From JANMGV01 sp037440405 (lineage in GTDB: Bacteria; Planctomycetota; Planctomycetia; Pirellulales; Pirellulaceae): a stretch of DNA of 64,000 nucleotides. The translations under genes and the position numbers were made by a program. The notes beneath the pieces are model-generated. The model did not search any database and was not told the DNA's origin. It worked only from the letters and a program-made list of their open reading frames with translations. The stretch spans positions 10,035 to 74,034 of the forward strand of contig JBBIUE010000014.1 in NCBI GenBank assembly GCA_037440405.1, given 5' to 3'. Below are positions 33,780 to 43,201 of this stretch, piece by piece (position 1 is the stretch's first letter; every line of letters begins with the position of its first letter).

Positions 33780-34448
33780 GTGGCTCGGTCAACGAACTTT
33801 ATGAAGACGGAATTCCCTCGCATCCATTCGGAGTGGAACAACATCATGCCGGCTATTCGACCGGAACAACGAATCTTATGGGTGGATGGAGTCGGCGGCT
33901 ATTTGGTCTGTGATCAATCGGAGCTGACCGTAGGACAAGCGATGCCAGGCAATCAAGTTGATCTACCGATCGTGGGAGATATCAGTCGCCGAGCGGCAGT
34001 CATTCGGCGTTCCGAAGACTCCTATCTGTTGCAGCCGCTTCAGAAGGTGTCGGTCAACGGCGAGCTGATCGACCGGACGGTATTGCTTCGCAGTGGAGAT
34101 CGCATCCAGATCGGCGAGCGAACCGAGCTAAAATTCTCAAAACCTCATCCATTGAGTGCGTCTGCCGTGATGACTCTCTTGAGCCACCACCGATGGCAGC
34201 CAGCCGTGGATGGAGTCTTGTTCCTCGCGGAATCGTGCGTTCTCGGACCAAAGCTGACCAGCCATATTCATTGCCATCAGTGGAGCGGCGAAGTCATTTT
34301 GTTCAAAAATCGTGACCAATTGATGTGCCGATCCAGCCTTCCCGTAGAATGGAACGGTAAACAGATTTTGGAACCCATTGCATTGAGCGATGGCCATCGA
34401 GTGCAGGGCCCAGATTTTTCCTTCTGCTTGGAAACGTCAGCCTGCTGA
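33780..34448 (+). CDS. FHA-like domain protein
   Basis: A 222-aa protein. I favour the GTG start at 33780 because AGAGGAAG precedes it; ATG 33801 is an alternative. A forkhead-associated-type region spans about residues 40-130 (VDLPIVGDISRRAAVIRRSE, then VSVNGELIDRTVLLRSGDRI, a typical NG-L-GD pattern), and the remaining 90 residues look like a second, degenerate beta-rich copy. FHA domains bind phosphothreonine, and the next gene is a Ser/Thr kinase 46 bp downstream, so the two probably function together. No signal peptide is visible. Confidence 0.75.
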   Translation: MARSTNFMKTEFPRIHSEWNNIMPAIRPEQRILWVDGVGGYLVCDQSELTVGQAMPGNQVDLPIVGDISRRAAVIRRSEDSYLLQPLQKVSVNGELIDRTVLLRSGDRIQIGERTELKFSKPHPLSASAVMTLLSHHRWQPAVDGVLFLAESCVLGPKLTSHIHCHQWSGEVILFKNRDQLMCRSSLPVEWNGKQILEPIALSDGHRVQGPDFSFCLETSAC

Positions 34449-34494
34449 TTCCTTTGGAAACCCAGTGAAATAAGATTGAAGAGTGAGAACGACC

Positions 34495-36621
34495 ATGGGA
34501 ATGCTAAGCGGATTGATGCGGAAGAGGCCTTTTGAAGATACGGTTGATTCGATTCATCCTCCAACCCCTCAGGGGAACGGTATGAGATTTGCTTACGGAA
34601 ATGGCGATCAGCCGCTCAGCGGTTATACGATCAAACGAGGCGTCGGCATCGGGGGATTCGGCGAAGTCTACTTCGCGACGAACGAAGCTGGCAAGGAAGT
34701 TGCGATCAAGCGAATTCAACGCAATTTGGAGGTTGAGATTCGGGGAGTGCGCCAGTGCTTGAACCTTCGGCACCCAAACTTGATCGGCATTTACGATATT
34801 CGGTTCGACGATTCTCAGCAGGGTTGGATCGTGATGGAATACATCGCGGGCAAGAGTCTTCGCGATCGCATGGATGATTTTCCTGACGGAATGCCGGCTG
34901 AAGAGGCACTCGACATTTTCGGCCAGATGGCTGCCGGAGTTGCCTATCTTCATGACCACGGGATCGTTCATCGCGACTTAAAGCCCGCCAACGTTTTCAT
35001 CGACGGCGGCCTGATCAAAATCGGCGACTATGGATTATCGAAGTTTATTTCCAGTTCCCGTCGCGGAGGACAGACAGAAAGCGTCGGCACGTTCCACTAT
35101 ATGGCGCCCGAAATCGGAAAAGGGGAGTACGGCAAGGAGATCGACGTCTATGCAATGGGGATCATCCTTTACGAACTACTGACGGGCAACGTTCCATTCG
35201 ATGGCGAGAGCAGCCAAGAGATTATTCTCAAGCATCTCACGGCTGATCCCGATGTTTCCGTTCTTCCGATTCCCTATGCTGACGTTGTTCGCAAAGCCTT
35301 GGCGAAAAATCCCGCGAACCGATTTCGCGATATCCGCGAGATGCTGGAGCCGTTGGGAATGCGCCTCGAACCGAATGGCATGGTCAGCCGTTCGAGCGTT
35401 CCACCTATTCCTGTCTCCAAGGTTCCACCACGCGTTCAACCTGTCCTGTTCCAGAGCACGGAGCAGCCAAAAGTGCTCAATCAGGCGGACATCGTCTTCG
35501 GACCAGTGAAGCATCAAGCGAAGAAGGGAGCTGCCAATGCCTTTCGACCGGAACCCATGGAAGCAACAGTACGCTATCGTGAGCCGATTGCTCGATCATT
35601 GCAGTCCGGTTGGTTGGGCTTCCAGCGCTGGTATTCGCAGATTCCTGAAAACACACCTTGGAAAGCGGTTGTCCTGGTAGGCTTGGTTCTGCTGGTGATT
35701 TTTAACGCGGGATTGATCATCAGTGCCATCGTGATGGGATTGATGCTGTATGTCCCCTATTACATCATCTGGTACATCGTTTCAGGTTCTTCATCGAGTT
35801 CTTCAACGACGCCGGTTATCCAGCCGTTGGCAAGCTCTCCTGAAGCACCACCAATCGCGGTTCGACCGGTTGCAGCCGTACAGCCAGCAGCGAAGCCCGC
35901 GAAACCCCGTCCTATCACCTTTCGTCAATGGCAATCCGCTCAGCGACATCGACTGATGGCGAAACCAGCCCTGACGAAGACGACCGAGCTGACATCGGGT
36001 TTACTAGCTTCGACGGGTTGCGTCGCGACTCTCTCTGTACTTGGCGGTCTGATCACGATGGCCAACAACTCGATGAGCTCGCCAGGGTTGATGAGCGGAG
36101 CGGTCTGGACTGCCGTCATGACGCTCATCATGGCTTGGTCCGTCCTTTTCCTTAGCAAGCGCTGGGAGAGCCAAGAAGAGGACCGAGCCGTATTCCGCTT
36201 CAAGCAAATGGCTTTTGGAATCTTGATCGGTGCTATCGCCTATGCCCTGGGTCAACACTTGGTAGTTCCTTGGAGCTCGATCCATCAACCGCACATCATC
36301 CAATCGACTTTGCCGAAATGGAATGGGTTCTACGATGAAGCTGGAGAGCCTATGCTCCCTGCTTATGTTGCTCACTTCGCAGCCGTCATGGGATTGGTTC
36401 GCTGGTGGCGACAAGCAGACATCGTTCGAAAGAACCGTTTCAGTTTCGCTGCGGTCATTGGTGCCCTGATCGGAGAAGCAATCGTGCAAGCCATCGTTCC
36501 CATTTCGCAGCCTTGGGGCTTGATCTTGGTGGGAGCGACGGCGGTGACAACGCAAATCTCCGCCAACTGGATCAATTCCGCAAAGCGAGAATCAGAAATG
36601 AGTTCGCAAGTCACTGCATGA
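34495..36621 (+). CDS. Transmembrane Ser/Thr protein kinase
   Basis: A 708-aa eukaryotic-like kinase. The N-terminal catalytic domain spans about residues 40-290: G-loop VGIGGFGEV, lysine in EVAIKRI, catalytic loop HRDLKPAN, DYG in place of DFG, and APE. All key residues are present, so it should be active. A Pro-rich linker follows, then at about residues 390-430 hydrophobic segments and four to six further membrane helices to the C terminus. Having the multi-helix membrane domain after the kinase is less common than one helix plus an extracellular sensor. Its FHA neighbour is a likely substrate or reader. ATG at 34495. Confidence 0.93.
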   Translation: MGMLSGLMRKRPFEDTVDSIHPPTPQGNGMRFAYGNGDQPLSGYTIKRGVGIGGFGEVYFATNEAGKEVAIKRIQRNLEVEIRGVRQCLNLRHPNLIGIYDIRFDDSQQGWIVMEYIAGKSLRDRMDDFPDGMPAEEALDIFGQMAAGVAYLHDHGIVHRDLKPANVFIDGGLIKIGDYGLSKFISSSRRGGQTESVGTFHYMAPEIGKGEYGKEIDVYAMGIILYELLTGNVPFDGESSQEIILKHLTADPDVSVLPIPYADVVRKALAKNPANRFRDIREMLEPLGMRLEPNGMVSRSSVPPIPVSKVPPRVQPVLFQSTEQPKVLNQADIVFGPVKHQAKKGAANAFRPEPMEATVRYREPIARSLQSGWLGFQRWYSQIPENTPWKAVVLVGLVLLVIFNAGLIISAIVMGLMLYVPYYIIWYIVSGSSSSSSTTPVIQPLASSPEAPPIAVRPVAAVQPAAKPAKPRPITFRQWQSAQRHRLMAKPALTKTTELTSGLLASTGCVATLSVLGGLITMANNSMSSPGLMSGAVWTAVMTLIMAWSVLFLSKRWESQEEDRAVFRFKQMAFGILIGAIAYALGQHLVVPWSSIHQPHIIQSTLPKWNGFYDEAGEPMLPAYVAHFAAVMGLVRWWRQADIVRKNRFSFAAVIGALIGEAIVQAIVPISQPWGLILVGATAVTTQISANWINSAKRESEMSSQVTA

Positions 36622-36790
36622 GAGCGTTTCCGACATTCGATTCGAGAATTTTCAGTTCCCACGTAGTCAAGTCGGAACTCTGCGCGGTTTCTGAAAATGT
36701 GAAAATCCCAGTGCCCCATTGCGACCGGTAACTAGAACAGTTGTTGAGAGAACAAAAACGGACTTCATTTAGCTTAGAGGGAAATGCAAC

Positions 36791-37657
36791 ATGTGTTGCT
36801 CATCGACTTCCAAAATACTCGCCATCATGATGCCCATCTTCGTGGTCTTCATCGTCTTCAGCGCGACTTCCTCGAGGCGAGTGTCACCAAGAGAGGATGT
36901 GGAGCGAAAGTCACGAAGCGACCGAGGAGTGGTCGCCTATACTGCTGCTTCCAAAGAGGAAATTGCCAACAAGATTGATCTTGCGGAAGCTGAACGGAAC
37001 GCCCTGGCCAAAGGCATTTCCTTTGCTGCCAGCTTGAAACAGTTGGCCGAAATGAAGATCGCTGAAAAGCTCGAACAATCGAGAATTCGTGCGGAAATTA
37101 GAGACTCCAACGAAGCCGAGGCCCTGGCGACTTCGAACGACGAAGAAGCAGCGACGGGAACGGACTCGGCAAAGCAAGCCCTCTCCGAAGACGCCTGGTA
37201 CGACGCTCCACCACAAGTGGACGGCGATGTGCATTACGTCGCTGTGCCCTGCGATGTGAGCGGATCGTTGGACGAGAGTCTCAGGACCGTTGGAGAAAGC
37301 ATCGTCCGCGAAGCGCATCGCTACGTTGAGCAATTCGTGCTCGACGATGTCGCGATCCATTTTCCGGAAAACCTAACGGAAGAGTGGATTCGCGAGCGGT
37401 GGTTGGTACCGGGCAAAGTCTACGACAAAGTCCATATCATGCCTTCGGGCGAGTATCACCAAGCCATCGTGCAGATTCGAATCCCGCCGAAAGATCGCAA
37501 AATGATTCGAGATTGGAGTCTAGATCGCACGCGAAATGATCGAGCGGCTCAGGTCGGTTTCATGGCAGCGGGGGCCGTGGGATTGTTGGGAGTGGCTCAT
37601 TTGATTCTGGGTCTCTTCGCAGGACGCCGCCGACCTAATCCAGAGGTCAATGCCTAG
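36791..37657 (+). CDS. Membrane protein with N- and C-terminal helices
   Basis: A 288-aa protein with GAGGG upstream of its ATG. A hydrophobic N-terminal helix (ILAIMMPIFVVFIVFSAT) and another near the C terminus (VGFMAAGAVGLLGVAHLILGLFAG) flank a charged, mostly helical first half and an alpha/beta second half including an ENLTEEWIRERWLVPG segment. The family is not recognised. Position after the kinase, on the same strand with 169 bp between, suggests a signalling or envelope role, possibly as the kinase's target. Confidence 0.72.
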   Translation: MCCSSTSKILAIMMPIFVVFIVFSATSSRRVSPREDVERKSRSDRGVVAYTAASKEEIANKIDLAEAERNALAKGISFAASLKQLAEMKIAEKLEQSRIRAEIRDSNEAEALATSNDEEAATGTDSAKQALSEDAWYDAPPQVDGDVHYVAVPCDVSGSLDESLRTVGESIVREAHRYVEQFVLDDVAIHFPENLTEEWIRERWLVPGKVYDKVHIMPSGEYHQAIVQIRIPPKDRKMIRDWSLDRTRNDRAAQVGFMAAGAVGLLGVAHLILGLFAGRRRPNPEVNA

Positions 37658-37704
37658 GATTCTTGGCCAGCACATCTCATCTCACCACAACCAGAAAGTT
37701 GAGT

Positions 37705-37740
37705 GCGGTATCGCTAGCGCTTTCGCGCGATTCCGCTTCT
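37705..37740. terminator. Hairpin between convergent genes
   Basis: GCGGTATCGC (37705-37714) pairs with GCGATTCCGC (37727-37736) with one mismatch, followed by TTCT. It sits between the plus-strand membrane protein and the minus-strand Dabb gene and could end the plus-strand transcript. Confidence 0.4.
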
Positions 37741-37929
37741 GTCAAGAAAACAGATTGTCTGGATTGCTGCCGGTCGGTGAGCTAAGCAGGTTCGCTGCGC
37801 GGATTCGCAAATCTTGACCCAGTAGGCGTGTCAGATCCTGCGAACATTCTCTGGTGCTAGCTGAGGTCCAGCCAGTCTGAAGCAGGTTTCGCGTTCCAGC
37901 TGCTCCAATCCCGCTCGAATCCTGAAGAA

Positions 37930-38253
37930 TCAAGCCAAATCCGAATCAAACACTCTGACAAATTGCCAATTCGGTTTATTTTCGTCGATAAATTGCTGGT
38001 GGCGCGGATGGACTTGATAAGCATCATGTGCTGCTCGATCGGCGAAGACCACGTGCAACGCCACATGAAAGTCGCGATCGTTCACCGGACGAGTTAAATC
38101 GGGGTTGAGCCGACCTACCGAAAAGTACACTGTTCCCGGGTGTCCATCCAAGTACTTCTTGCAAGCTTCCAGCATTTGTTGGATCTTCGCATCGCTGCAA
38201 TCAGCCAGAGTGAAATAAACGATGTGAGCCAACTGTGGTCCCGATGAAGCCAT
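37930..38253 (-). CDS. Dabb (stress-response alpha/beta barrel) protein
   Basis: A 107-aa small protein of the dimeric alpha/beta barrel (Dabb) family. The HIVYFTLADCSDAKIQQML start, the VGRLNPDLTRPVNDRDFHVALHV strand region and HPRHQQFIDEN are typical. Such proteins are usually homodimers with varied catalytic or binding roles, so no reaction is claimed. It lies 17 bp after an FHA-domain gene on the minus strand. Confidence 0.9.
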   Translation of the reverse strand: MASSGPQLAHIVYFTLADCSDAKIQQMLEACKKYLDGHPGTVYFSVGRLNPDLTRPVNDRDFHVALHVVFADRAAHDAYQVHPRHQQFIDENKPNWQFVRVFDSDLA

Positions 38254-38270
38254 TCGATATTGCTGCCTTC

Positions 38271-38723
38271 CTACTCTTCGCTGTCGTCTGACTTTTGCTT
38301 ATTCGCACCTCGGTCATCCTCGCTTCGCCGCTGCAATCCAGCCCGCTCCAGCAAGGTTGACCTTAGAATATTCTCCACCATTTCATCGTCGGCGGGAGGG
38401 GGGCCCATCGCGCCGAGTTTTTCTGGATCGTACATAATCTTAAACTCGTGCTTGGCGATCGAAACAATCGAACCGGGATCGAGTCGCTTTCGCGTAATAC
38501 GAAACCCATTGACCTTTGTTCCATTGCGACTGTCCAAGTCCTTCAGAAACCAGTAGCCTTGTTCGAGCGACATGCGGCAGTGCTGACTCGACACGTTAGG
38601 AAATCGAAGGACAATGTCGCAATTCTCGGCGCGTCCGATGAGAATTCTTTCTTTTGCTAACGGAATATCCTCTCCACCACCGCGGGGTGAAAGCATTCCC
38701 AGGTCTCTCATGTGATTACCCAT
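38271..38723 (-). CDS. FHA-domain protein
   Basis: A 150-aa protein with a canonical forkhead-associated domain at about residues 20-100: GR (ILIGRAENCDI), SSQH (phosphothreonine-binding Ser and following His) and LDSRNGTKVNG. The residues that contact phosphothreonine are intact, unlike those of the FHA-like protein at 33780. An acidic, Asp/Glu/Lys-rich tail follows. It has no membrane segment. ATG could be at 38723 or 38711. It lies between leucyl aminopeptidase and the Dabb gene on the minus strand and may read the kinase encoded nearby. Confidence 0.88.
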   Translation of the reverse strand: MGNHMRDLGMLSPRGGGEDIPLAKERILIGRAENCDIVLRFPNVSSQHCRMSLEQGYWFLKDLDSRNGTKVNGFRITRKRLDPGSIVSIAKHEFKIMYDPEKLGAMGPPPADDEMVENILRSTLLERAGLQRRSEDDRGANKQKSDDSEE

Positions 38724-38870
38724 GCGTAACGTAATCGTGATTGCTGAACGGTTCGTCCCACTCGGTGGAGGTACAGGAAAGCGGGTCGAAGAACACGATG
38801 ATTCAATCGTTCTAATTTATGCCAAACTGTTCACAAGGTCAAACTTCTTTCAAATGTATGGTCATCGAGA

Positions 38871-40358
38871 TCACACAGCCGAATTAAAACAGAGCATTTC
38901 CGCAAAAGTCCGAACGAAGACGCCGCTGCCGCCGGCATCTTGCCAAGTCTTTTCTGAGTCGTAGAAAGCGGGGCCGGCGATATCGAGATGGCACCAGGGA
39001 ATTCCATCGTGCACGAATTCTTCGAGGAACTTGGCCGCTGTGATCGCTCCACCCCAACGACCTTCACCCATGTTCTTGAGATCCGCGACCTTCCCCTGAA
39101 TCTGTTCCGAAAAAAAGTCAAACATGGGCAAGGGCCAAAGGTATTCGCCGCAGGCCGAAGCTGCATTAAGAATTCGCAACTGCAATGCTTCGTTATTCGA
39201 CATGATGCCTGCCGTGTCATTGCCCAGTGCAACGACACAAGCGCCGGTGAGTGTCGCAAAATCAATGATCGAGGATGGACGTTGTTCGCACACGACATCC
39301 AACACGTCTGCAAGTACGAGTCTTCCTTCCGCATCGGTATTGTGTACCTCGATGGTTTTTCCCGATCTCGAGGTCAAGACATCACCGAGCCGAAACGCAT
39401 TTCCGGAGATCATGTTCTCAACCAATCCGACCGCACCGAGAACATGCAAGTTCGGCTTAAATTCGCCCAGGCATTTCATGATTCCGACAACGGTTGCCGC
39501 TCCGGCCATATCCCCTTTCATCGTCAACATGCTGTCCGTCGGCTTGATCGATAAGCCGCCACTATCAAACGTTACTCCCTTCCCGACCAGAGCGATTGGC
39601 GCCGACTGAGTTTCGCTGCCGCGATACCGCATAATCATCAATCGCGGGGGAAATGTAGAGGCCTGCCCAACGCCGAGCAAGGCTCCGCATCGTTCCGTAG
39701 CCAATCGCTTCTCATCCCAAACTTCGCATTCGATTCCGAGTGGCGCGAGCTCCTTCGAAGCAAGGTCCACAAAGGTTTCGGGATAGAGATAGTTTGCTGG
39801 GAGATTGACAAGTCTTCGCGTGAAATTGACGGCTTCGCCGATCCGAAGTCCTTGACTCAAGATTTCACTTTCGAAGTCGCGCCAAATGATTCGCTCAGGT
39901 GAGAACAAGCCCGGATCGCGGCGAAAGAGTCGCTGGCCTTCACTGCCGACAATGGATGCCGCGATCGCCGATCGTTTTCTTCGTAGGCTGGCCAAGTCAT
40001 CCACTTTGGAAGCCGGTACGAATCCTGCGAACAAGCATGATGATCGCTTCGTCGTAGCGGCAGCTTTCGCACCCGTTCCGGTCGCTCGGAAGGCAACTCC
40101 GTCATCGATAGCGTCCAGCGGGCCCAGCCCTACAAGGATTAACTGACGGCTTTTCAAAGCCGATGGCTGTGCCATCGTGCTCGTTTTAAGAGGATTGGTG
40201 CTGATTTCCCCTGAAGCAATCGATCGGGACAGCCAACCCTTCGTCGCGTCATTCAGTTCTCGACACGGCTGCGAATTCTGCCATTCCTCGGGTACTCCGA
40301 TCACGATAGCATCGACGTTCTGTTGATCAATCCGTTCGCTCGTTGATTCGATCTGCAT
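38871..40358 (-). CDS. pepA: Leucyl aminopeptidase (M17)
   Basis: Cytosolic aminopeptidase of the M17 family, 495 aa, usually hexameric with two metals per subunit. The metal and catalytic motifs GKGVTFDSGGLSIKP, MKGDMAGA and NTDAEGRLVLADVL are intact, and the N-terminal domain is the usual variable half. It could also be named pepA by position in the family. Its start faces the divergent UbiD-type gene 88 bp away; a short leader is likely. The FHA gene follows 147 bp downstream. Confidence 0.95.
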   Translation of the reverse strand: MQIESTSERIDQQNVDAIVIGVPEEWQNSQPCRELNDATKGWLSRSIASGEISTNPLKTSTMAQPSALKSRQLILVGLGPLDAIDDGVAFRATGTGAKAAATTKRSSCLFAGFVPASKVDDLASLRRKRSAIAASIVGSEGQRLFRRDPGLFSPERIIWRDFESEILSQGLRIGEAVNFTRRLVNLPANYLYPETFVDLASKELAPLGIECEVWDEKRLATERCGALLGVGQASTFPPRLMIMRYRGSETQSAPIALVGKGVTFDSGGLSIKPTDSMLTMKGDMAGAATVVGIMKCLGEFKPNLHVLGAVGLVENMISGNAFRLGDVLTSRSGKTIEVHNTDAEGRLVLADVLDVVCEQRPSSIIDFATLTGACVVALGNDTAGIMSNNEALQLRILNAASACGEYLWPLPMFDFFSEQIQGKVADLKNMGEGRWGGAITAAKFLEEFVHDGIPWCHLDIAGPAFYDSEKTWQDAGGSGVFVRTFAEMLCFNSAV

Positions 40359-40446
40359 CTCTGTTTGCTCTCACGGGGACTTGGTAAACAATGCTCTGTT
40401 AGTCTAAACGAAAGGTTGCGGTTTGCCCAAGTGGGTGAGGGAACGA

Positions 40447-42306
40447 ATGTACCGAAGTATGAAAGATGTCGTCGAAGACTTGAAACGCTCCGGTCAATTG
40501 ATCGAGGTGGACGTTCCGCTGTCGAGCCATCTCGAAATCCCTGAAATTCAGAGACGAGTTTACGCCAATCAAGGTCCCGCATTGCTATTCACACGCGTCG
40601 AGAATTGCGCGTTTCCCATGCTCGGTAATCTCTTCGGGACCTTAGAGCGGGCTCGCTTTCTGTTCCGACATACTTGGAAAAGGGTGCGGAAGGCCATTGA
40701 ATTGAAGATCGATCCGAATCAGTTTTTTCGCCGGCCACTGCACTATGCGTCTGCCCCCGCAGTGGCTTGGACAATGTTGCCAAAGACCGTCCGGTCCGGA
40801 CCGGTTCTGGCTCACGAGACAACGATCGGCAACCTGCCCAAACAAGTTTCCTGGCCAGAGGATGGTGGACCATTCGTAACGTTGCCGCAGGTGCTCTCGC
40901 TGCCCCCGGGACCCTTTCGCAACGCACGTCATCAACTCGGAAGTATTAACCTGGGCATGTACCGTATCCAACTCAGCGGCAACCAGTATTTGCAGGATCG
41001 CGAAGTTGGACTGCACTATCAGATTCATCGAGGGATCGGCGTTCATCATCGAGCCGCTATCGAAGCTGGCCGTCCGTTCCCAGTGAATATTTTCTTAGGC
41101 GGTACGCCTGCGATGACCTTGGCTGCCGTCATGCCGCTTCCGGAAGGGATGAGCGAGTTGACCTTCGCAGGAGCTTTGGCAGGTCATCGCATTCCAGTCC
41201 TCGCAGGGTCGAACCGAGCTCCGATCTATGCCGACGCGGATTTTTGTATCGTGGGTGAGGTCGATCCCACGATGGTGAAACCCGAGGGACCGTTCGGCGA
41301 TCATCTCGGCTATTACAGTTTGCGGCATGATTTTCCAGTGCTCCAAGTAAAGAAAGTCTATCATCGTCCGGGAGCTATATGGCCGTTCACTGTGGTGGGA
41401 CGGCCGCCACAAGAAGACACCGTCTTTGGAGCCATCATCCACGAGTTAACTGGGCCAATCGTTCCAAGTCTGATTCCCGGTATCCGGGCCGTACACGCCG
41501 TCGATGAAGCTGGCGTTCATCCTTTGCTTCTCGCCATCGGAAGCGAGCGGTATATGCCTTTTCGCTCAAGCCACCGTCCCCAAGAACTGCTCACCCAGGC
41601 GAACGCACTGCTCGGTCAAGGTCAGCTGTCACTGGCGAAGTACGTCCTCATCGTCGACGGCACAGACGATCCGTCTCTCGACATCCATGACATTCAGCGA
41701 TTCTTCGTTCATTTATTGGAGCGAGTCGATTGGCGCAACGACCTTCATTTCCAGACCCGCACAACCATCGACACTCTTGACTATTCGGGCGAAGGTCTCA
41801 ACGAGGGATCGAAGGTCGTCATTGCGGCACGCGGATCGAAGAGGCGAAATTTGGTAACGCAAATACCAGAGCACTGGCCTAGCATTCCCGGTCTTGGCAA
41901 ACCGAAACTGTGCCTACCGGGCGTCGTGGCTATTGCAACCGATCAACGCCATTCTGGACGAGTGAGCCATCTCGATCGAACGAAAACTGTTCGAGAACTT
42001 GCGAAAAGTCTCGATGCTTCCATGATTGATTGCGTCCCGCTTATTGTGCTAGTCGATGACGCCGATTTCACTTCGTTGCATCTGAGAAATTTTCTTTGGA
42101 ACACCTTTACGCGAAGCGATCCGGCACGCGATATTTATGGAGTGGGCGAATCGATCATCGACAAGCATTGGGGCTGCGAAGGTCCGCTGATCATCGACGC
42201 TCGTTGCAAACCTCACCATGCTCCTCCGCTGATCGAGGACTCCGAAACGACTGCCAAAGTGGATGCATTAGCTGCTGCTGGCGAGCCGATTTCAAGGTTT
42301 CTTTAG
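40447..42306 (+). CDS. UbiD-family decarboxylase
   Basis: A prenyl-FMN-dependent decarboxylase family member, 619 aa. ATG 40447 has GAGGG five bases upstream; ATG 40459 is possible. UbiD landmarks are IFLGGTPAMTLAAVMPLPEG, the ELTFAGAL segment with the conserved glutamate, and the EGPFGDHLGYY motif. At over 600 residues it resembles the long menaquinone-pathway (futalosine-type) decarboxylases more than 490-aa UbiD, but no other mqn or ubi gene is nearby, and no UbiX flavin prenyltransferase is in the window. Confidence 0.9.
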   Translation: MYRSMKDVVEDLKRSGQLIEVDVPLSSHLEIPEIQRRVYANQGPALLFTRVENCAFPMLGNLFGTLERARFLFRHTWKRVRKAIELKIDPNQFFRRPLHYASAPAVAWTMLPKTVRSGPVLAHETTIGNLPKQVSWPEDGGPFVTLPQVLSLPPGPFRNARHQLGSINLGMYRIQLSGNQYLQDREVGLHYQIHRGIGVHHRAAIEAGRPFPVNIFLGGTPAMTLAAVMPLPEGMSELTFAGALAGHRIPVLAGSNRAPIYADADFCIVGEVDPTMVKPEGPFGDHLGYYSLRHDFPVLQVKKVYHRPGAIWPFTVVGRPPQEDTVFGAIIHELTGPIVPSLIPGIRAVHAVDEAGVHPLLLAIGSERYMPFRSSHRPQELLTQANALLGQGQLSLAKYVLIVDGTDDPSLDIHDIQRFFVHLLERVDWRNDLHFQTRTTIDTLDYSGEGLNEGSKVVIAARGSKRRNLVTQIPEHWPSIPGLGKPKLCLPGVVAIATDQRHSGRVSHLDRTKTVRELAKSLDASMIDCVPLIVLVDDADFTSLHLRNFLWNTFTRSDPARDIYGVGESIIDKHWGCEGPLIIDARCKPHHAPPLIEDSETTAKVDALAAAGEPISRFL

Positions 42307-42698
42307 CCACTCCCCAACCTGCAACGCCATGAAATCATCGTGGCGCCACACCCAAATGCCATGGGGCTTTTCTGCGTCTGTTGTGCGAAGAACTCGCGAG
42401 TTGGCTCACGATGCTCCACAATCGAGGTCGAGAACGAGACTAGCCAATCGAGAATGCTTGCATTACCCGATTGCTGTTGGAAATGCTATCAATATATTTT
42501 TTTCTTCCCGGCTTGAAATCTGACCCGAGACATGAGTATATTCGTGCCCCGACAAGGTAAGGGACGATTCACTTGCAGGTGTTGACCTACGAGAGTCGCG
42601 CGGCTGGGAGCTGCGGACGTTGCCAACATCGATCTCGATGAATTGCGATGGATCGCCCCGTATTCGAAAAAGATTTTCGTTGAGGGAGGCACGTACGA
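42307..42698. other. Intergenic region before the alpha-CTD gene
   Basis: 392 bp between co-directional genes. No recognisable gene; the 67- to 97-codon open frames on the minus strand overlap the next gene. A GAGGGAGG ribosome site precedes 42699. Confidence 0.5.
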
Positions 42699-42962
42699 AT
42701 GAGTCGTATTCCGCTAAGTAAGGCTGATGAACTTGCCCGCAAAATGAAGGAACGCTTGGAACTGAGCACCGCTGAGATCGGGCTTTCCGTTCGCACCACC
42801 AACTGTCTCGAAGAGCGAGGAATCTTCACCGTAAGGGACTTGCTCAATAGCACTCCCGAAACTCTTCTGTCGATTACCAATTTCGGCGAGAAGACTCTGG
42901 AAGAGGTGTATCTAGCACTCGAGAAGATCGGTTTTTGCAGAGCAAGTGCAGCAGCAGCTTAA
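42699..42962 (+). CDS. Free-standing RNA polymerase alpha C-terminal domain-like protein
   Basis: An 87-aa protein equal to one alpha-CTD: the helix SVRTTNCLEERGIFTVRDLLN and the LLSITNFGEKTLEEVYLALE helix-hairpin-helix match the region of RpoA that binds the UP element and activators. The N-terminal assembly domain is absent. An N-terminal basic stretch (ARKMKERL) and GAGGGAGG upstream support translation as a stand-alone protein. It may compete with RpoA for promoters or regulators. No rpoA or ribosomal gene is adjacent, so it is not a split rpoA. Confidence 0.85.
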   Translation: MSRIPLSKADELARKMKERLELSTAEIGLSVRTTNCLEERGIFTVRDLLNSTPETLLSITNFGEKTLEEVYLALEKIGFCRASAAAA

Positions 42963-43035
42963 GTAGCTGAATGAAGACAGAAGGAATCCAACAGCAGGCG
43001 GCAAATCGTGACGTCCTGCTACAAATCATGATCGT

Positions 43036-43080
43036 TCGATCGCGCCTCTGAAAATCGGCTTAAAAAAGGGACGCGATCGA
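43036..43080. repeat. 9-bp inverted repeat with 27-nt loop
   Basis: TCGATCGCG (43036-43044) and CGCGATCGA (43072-43080) match perfectly. The loop has an A-run, so on the minus strand it is U-rich, but no plus-strand T-run follows. It may be a transcript end for the alpha-CTD gene or a protein site. Confidence 0.35.
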
Positions 43081-43201
43081 CGCAACCAAGCACTGTGATT
43101 AATGGTTCAACAATCGATGGACAGCGAGACCTGCGAGAAAGTTTGTCGAATCGAATGAAATTCGATACACCATCACATCTTCAAGGGAAGGAACCCTAAA
43201 T

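Noticed and set aside
42587..42880. 97-codon minus-strand frame over the alpha-CTD gene
   Set aside because: Antisense to the alpha-CTD gene, which has a clear helix-hairpin-helix and ribosome site.
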